Of a stretch of 64,000 bases of DNA, positions 61,652 through 64,000 are shown in pieces (the first letter of the stretch is position 1; the number at the start of each line of letters is the position of its first letter). The DNA is from Pontimicrobium sp. SW4 (GTDB lineage Bacteria > Bacteroidota > Bacteroidia > Flavobacteriales > Flavobacteriaceae). The notes under the pieces are model-generated. The model did no database searches. It was not told the DNA's origin and saw only the letters and a list, made by a program, of their open reading frames with translations. The stretch covers positions 1,240,001-1,304,000 of the forward strand of contig NZ_CP157199.1 of the NCBI RefSeq assembly GCF_039954625.1. The letters are read 5' to 3'. Position numbers and translations under genes: made by a program.

Positions 61652-62104
61652 TTAGTTTTTTGAATGTTTTTTAACTTTGTTTACTTGTTTTAAAATCCAC
61701 TCTTTGGCATCTATTAAATTTTCAAACGAAGTTCCTTTAAACTTTAAAAGGCGTTTTTCCAACTCATAACTCCTTAAGGCTAAGTTACTTTTAGTAACCA
61801 CTACGTTTGCAATACAGTAACCAAATTCATCCATAAGTGATAAAACATCCATTGGATTTATATCGTAAGAATTTACATTAAAATTAATAAAGCCATATGG
61901 TTTATTGCTACCATAATGTTTGTTTATTAAATTAATAACTTCAATTAAATCGTACTTATTTATGCTTTTATTATTGTGTATTTGCGAAATAAGGTAATCA
62001 TCAAAAAAATAAAGGTCTCCTTTTTTTAATTCATACACATAGTTCGCCTTGCTCAAACTGGCGTTTGTGTTTTTCATTGGTTGGTAATAACAATTGACAT
62101 TCAA
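61652..62104 (-). CDS. hypothetical protein, paralog of the 61154-61558 product
   Basis: The 150-residue protein shares with its neighbour GDLYFFDDYLISQIHNNKSI, KPYGFINFNVNSYDINPMDV, CIANVVVTKSNLALRSYELE and KRLLKFKGTSFENLIDAKEW. Identity over the core is moderate, so the two arose by an old duplication. An alternative start lies at the second Met. No signal peptide, membrane helix or enzymatic motif is visible. The gene is divergent from menB, with whose promoter it shares a short intergenic region. Confidence 0.65.
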   Translation of the reverse strand: MNVNCYYQPMKNTNASLSKANYVYELKKGDLYFFDDYLISQIHNNKSINKYDLIEVINLINKHYGSNKPYGFINFNVNSYDINPMDVLSLMDEFGYCIANVVVTKSNLALRSYELEKRLLKFKGTSFENLIDAKEWILKQVNKVKKHSKN

Positions 62105-62117
62105 ATATAAAAAATAA

Positions 62118-62146
62118 TTGTGTACATTTTAAAATATGTATTTTTG
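62118..62146 (+). promoter_or_regulatory. menB-menA promoter
   Basis: TTG at 62118-62120 and TATTTTTG at 62139-62146 are spaced by 18 bases, an excellent match to Bacteroidota promoters. The start of transcription would fall near 62152, after the ATG at 62136, which supports 62166 as the menB start. Confidence 0.75.
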
Positions 62147-62165
62147 CAGCATAAAAAATTGTGAA

Positions 62166-63005
62166 ATGGCTACAATTGAATGGAAAACCGTTAAAGTATA
62201 CGAGGATATTACTTACAAGAAAAGTAATGGCGTTGCTAGAATTGCTTTTAATAGACCAAACGTGAGAAATGCTTTTCGCCCAAAAACGACTAGTGAGTTA
62301 TACGATGCTTTTTATGATGCAAACGAAGATGTAAACATTGGAGTAGTATTATTAAGTGCCGAAGGTCCATCAACCAAAGATGGTGTATATTCTTTTTGCT
62401 CTGGTGGAGATCAAAAAGCAAGAGGATATCAAGGATATGTTGGTGAAGATGGTTACCATCGTTTAAATATTCTGGAAGTACAGCGATTAATTCGCTTTAT
62501 GCCTAAGGCTGTTATTGCTGTAGTACCTGGTTGGGCAGTTGGTGGCGGACATAGTTTACACGTTGTTTGCGATTTAACACTAGCGAGTAAAGAGCATGCT
62601 ATTTTTAAGCAAACGGATGCAGATGTTACAAGTTTTGATGGGGGTTATGGTTCTGCATATTTAGCAAAAATGGTTGGACAGAAAAAAGCGCGTGAAATTT
62701 TCTTTTTAGGTAGAAATTATTCTGCACAAGAAGCTTTTGAAATGGGAATGGTAAACGCAGTAATTCCTCATGAAAAATTAGAAGATACAGCGTATGAATG
62801 GGCTCAAGAAATTTTAGGAAAATCTCCAACATCTATAAAAATGCTAAAGTTTGCCATGAATCTAACAGATGATGGGATGGTTGGTCAACAAGTATTCGCA
62901 GGAGAAGCAACGCGATTAGCATACATGACAGACGAAGCTATAGAAGGAAGAAATGCGTTTTTAGAAAAGCGTAAGCCAAATTTTAATAAAAAATGGATAC
63001 CGTAA
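62166..63005 (+). CDS. menB: 1,4-dihydroxy-2-naphthoyl-CoA synthase
   Basis: I start at the ATG at 62166 because the promoter box excludes the upstream ATG at 62136. The 279-residue crotonase-fold enzyme has FNRPNVRNAFRPKTTSELYD, FCSGGDQKARGYQGYVGEDG, VPGWAVGGGHSLHVVCDLTL and TSFDGGYGSAYLAKMVGQKK. It closes the second ring of the naphthoquinone from o-succinylbenzoyl-CoA. It overlaps or closely precedes menA. menC and menE are not in the window. Confidence 0.96.
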   Translation: MATIEWKTVKVYEDITYKKSNGVARIAFNRPNVRNAFRPKTTSELYDAFYDANEDVNIGVVLLSAEGPSTKDGVYSFCSGGDQKARGYQGYVGEDGYHRLNILEVQRLIRFMPKAVIAVVPGWAVGGGHSLHVVCDLTLASKEHAIFKQTDADVTSFDGGYGSAYLAKMVGQKKAREIFFLGRNYSAQEAFEMGMVNAVIPHEKLEDTAYEWAQEILGKSPTSIKMLKFAMNLTDDGMVGQQVFAGEATRLAYMTDEAIEGRNAFLEKRKPNFNKKWIP

Positions 63006-63016
63006 TTGTTGACTTA

Positions 63017-63928
63017 ATGGAGAGAATTAAACTATGGATTTCGGCCTTTAGATTGAGAACCTTGCCGCTTTCAGTATCTGGAATTATTATTGGTGCCTGT
63101 TTTGCTTATTATAATGGGTTTTTTAATAGTACTATTTTTATTTTAACCCTATTAGCCACAATTAGCTTACAAGTGTTATCTAACTTAGCTAACGATTATG
63201 GTGATGGAGTTAAAGGAACAGATAGCGATGATCGCATTGGGCCAGAACGTGCTATACAAAGCGGTAAAATAACTCCAGATGAAATGTTTTCCGCAATTAG
63301 AATTAATATTCTTATAGTTATATTATTTGTTTTTTTAATTGTTTATACTTCTTTTGGATCCCAACATTTTTTATATGCAATGCTCTTTTTTGCATTAGGA
63401 ATTATAAGTGTTTTTGCTGCGATTAAGTATACTATTGGTGATTCAGCTTATGGTTATCGTGGTTTAGGAGATGTTATGGTGTTCATTTTTTTCGGACTTT
63501 TAAGTGTAATTGGCACTTATTTTTTATACGCGAAGCAATTAGATCATATGTTATTTTTACCTGCTTGCGCCATTGGTTTATTAAGCACTGGTGTTTTAAA
63601 CCTTAATAACATGCGCGATATTGAGTCTGATATTTCTGCCAATAAAATTACAGTAGCTGTAAAATTAGGATTAAAAAAAGCTAAAGTATACCACACTATT
63701 TTAGTAGTTGGTGCAATTGCTTTGAGTCTATTATTTGGTATTCTATATTACCGCTCAATCACTAATTTTATATTTGTGATAGCTTATATTCCTTTAATCA
63801 TACATCTAACAGTTGTATTAAAAGCAAAAGAACCTAAATCACTAGACCCTCAATTAAAGGTGTTGGCATTATCTACATTTTTGTTAGCAATCTTGTTAGG
63901 AATTGGTCAAATACTTCATATTATTTAA
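63017..63928 (+). CDS. menA: 1,4-dihydroxy-2-naphthoate polyprenyltransferase
   Basis: The UbiA-fold membrane enzyme has about eight hydrophobic segments and the prenyl-diphosphate motif in NLANDYGDGVKGTDSDDRIG. A second acidic motif lies near NMRDIESDISANKITVAVKL. It attaches the polyprenyl chain in menaquinone synthesis. Two starts are possible: 62993, overlapping menB by 13 bp, or 63017. The second is used because the conserved AFRLRTLPLSVSGIIIG then lies near the N-terminus, as in relatives. Confidence 0.93.
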   Translation: MERIKLWISAFRLRTLPLSVSGIIIGACFAYYNGFFNSTIFILTLLATISLQVLSNLANDYGDGVKGTDSDDRIGPERAIQSGKITPDEMFSAIRINILIVILFVFLIVYTSFGSQHFLYAMLFFALGIISVFAAIKYTIGDSAYGYRGLGDVMVFIFFGLLSVIGTYFLYAKQLDHMLFLPACAIGLLSTGVLNLNNMRDIESDISANKITVAVKLGLKKAKVYHTILVVGAIALSLLFGILYYRSITNFIFVIAYIPLIIHLTVVLKAKEPKSLDPQLKVLALSTFLLAILLGIGQILHII

Positions 63929-63977
63929 AGAGTTTTTTTTGTATTTTAATTTTAGGCAATCATAATATATTTTATTC

Positions 63978-64000
63978 ATGAAAATCACTTTTTTAGGACA
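63978..64000 (+). CDS. start of an open gene, possibly metallo-hydrolase (cut by window edge)
   Basis: An ATG at 63978 opens a frame whose first residues are MKITFLG, a beginning typical of metallo-beta-lactamase-fold hydrolases such as UPF0173 or RNase Z-like proteins. Only seven codons are visible, so the call is a guess from the N-terminal pattern and from its position after menA. Confidence 0.3.

Overview
The window is a stretch of chromosome from a marine-type member of the Flavobacteriaceae (Bacteroidota). The evidence is the low GC content, the lack of Shine-Dalgarno sequences, promoter boxes of the Bacteroidota form TTG ... TAnnTTTG, LytTR two-component systems, ECF sigma factors paired with a transmembrane/beta-barrel partner, and a menaquinone cluster. 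No rRNA, tRNA, CRISPR array or prophage was recognised.

Layout. 0-3.1 kb: end of a sigma factor, a small protein, an MscS-like channel and a LytS/LytTR pair. 3.3-7.1 kb: an envelope operon (thioredoxin-fold protein, serine hydrolase, MotA/ExbB-like protein, esterase). 7.1-9.6 kb: a TetR regulator with its operator, a GNAT enzyme and rsgA. 9.6-16.6 kb: an accessory region with two CPBP proteases, a DUF2971 gene, a GH29 fucosidase, a serine hydrolase and two near-identical GIY-YIG nuclease units; it ends at a DEAD-box helicase gene. 18-25.2 kb: pabB, tilS, a YheT-type hydrolase and comM. 25.3-28.6 kb: a lipoprotein, sigma factor and beta-barrel module. 28.8-42.7 kb: an M16 protease, an Nramp transporter with pxpABC, an orphan histidine kinase, an aldehyde dehydrogenase, an RluA enzyme, panB and sdaA. 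42.9-47.8 kb: dnaK and two flavoprotein-type enzymes. 47.9-55.6 kb: three AraC-family regulators among hydrolases and an S41 protease. 56.4-64 kb: the menaquinone genes menI-like, menF, menD, menB and menA, with a CvfB-like gene and two small paralogs between them.

The most unusual signal is a recurring architecture. Accessory DNA sits against a core gene, and a second copy of that core gene's end lies on the far side of the accessory DNA. It occurs at the 5' end of comM (around 22740-23636), the 3' end of comM (around 25301-28605), the 3' end of the DEAD-box helicase (three extra tails between 13.0 and 16.1 kb) and the 3' end of dnaK (a repeat-like insert of about 24 bp). In nearly every case the two copies differ only at synonymous third positions, and the stop codons are retained. 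The duplicated ends therefore look like diverged functional alleles that arrived with the insertion, and not like decaying repeats. Two of the helicase-linked inserts are compact elements of about 0.42-0.45 kb: a GIY-YIG nuclease gene between perfect 13-bp inverted repeats that belong to REP-like hairpins. A 78-bp gene-less version (REPIN-like) lies at 55.7 kb.
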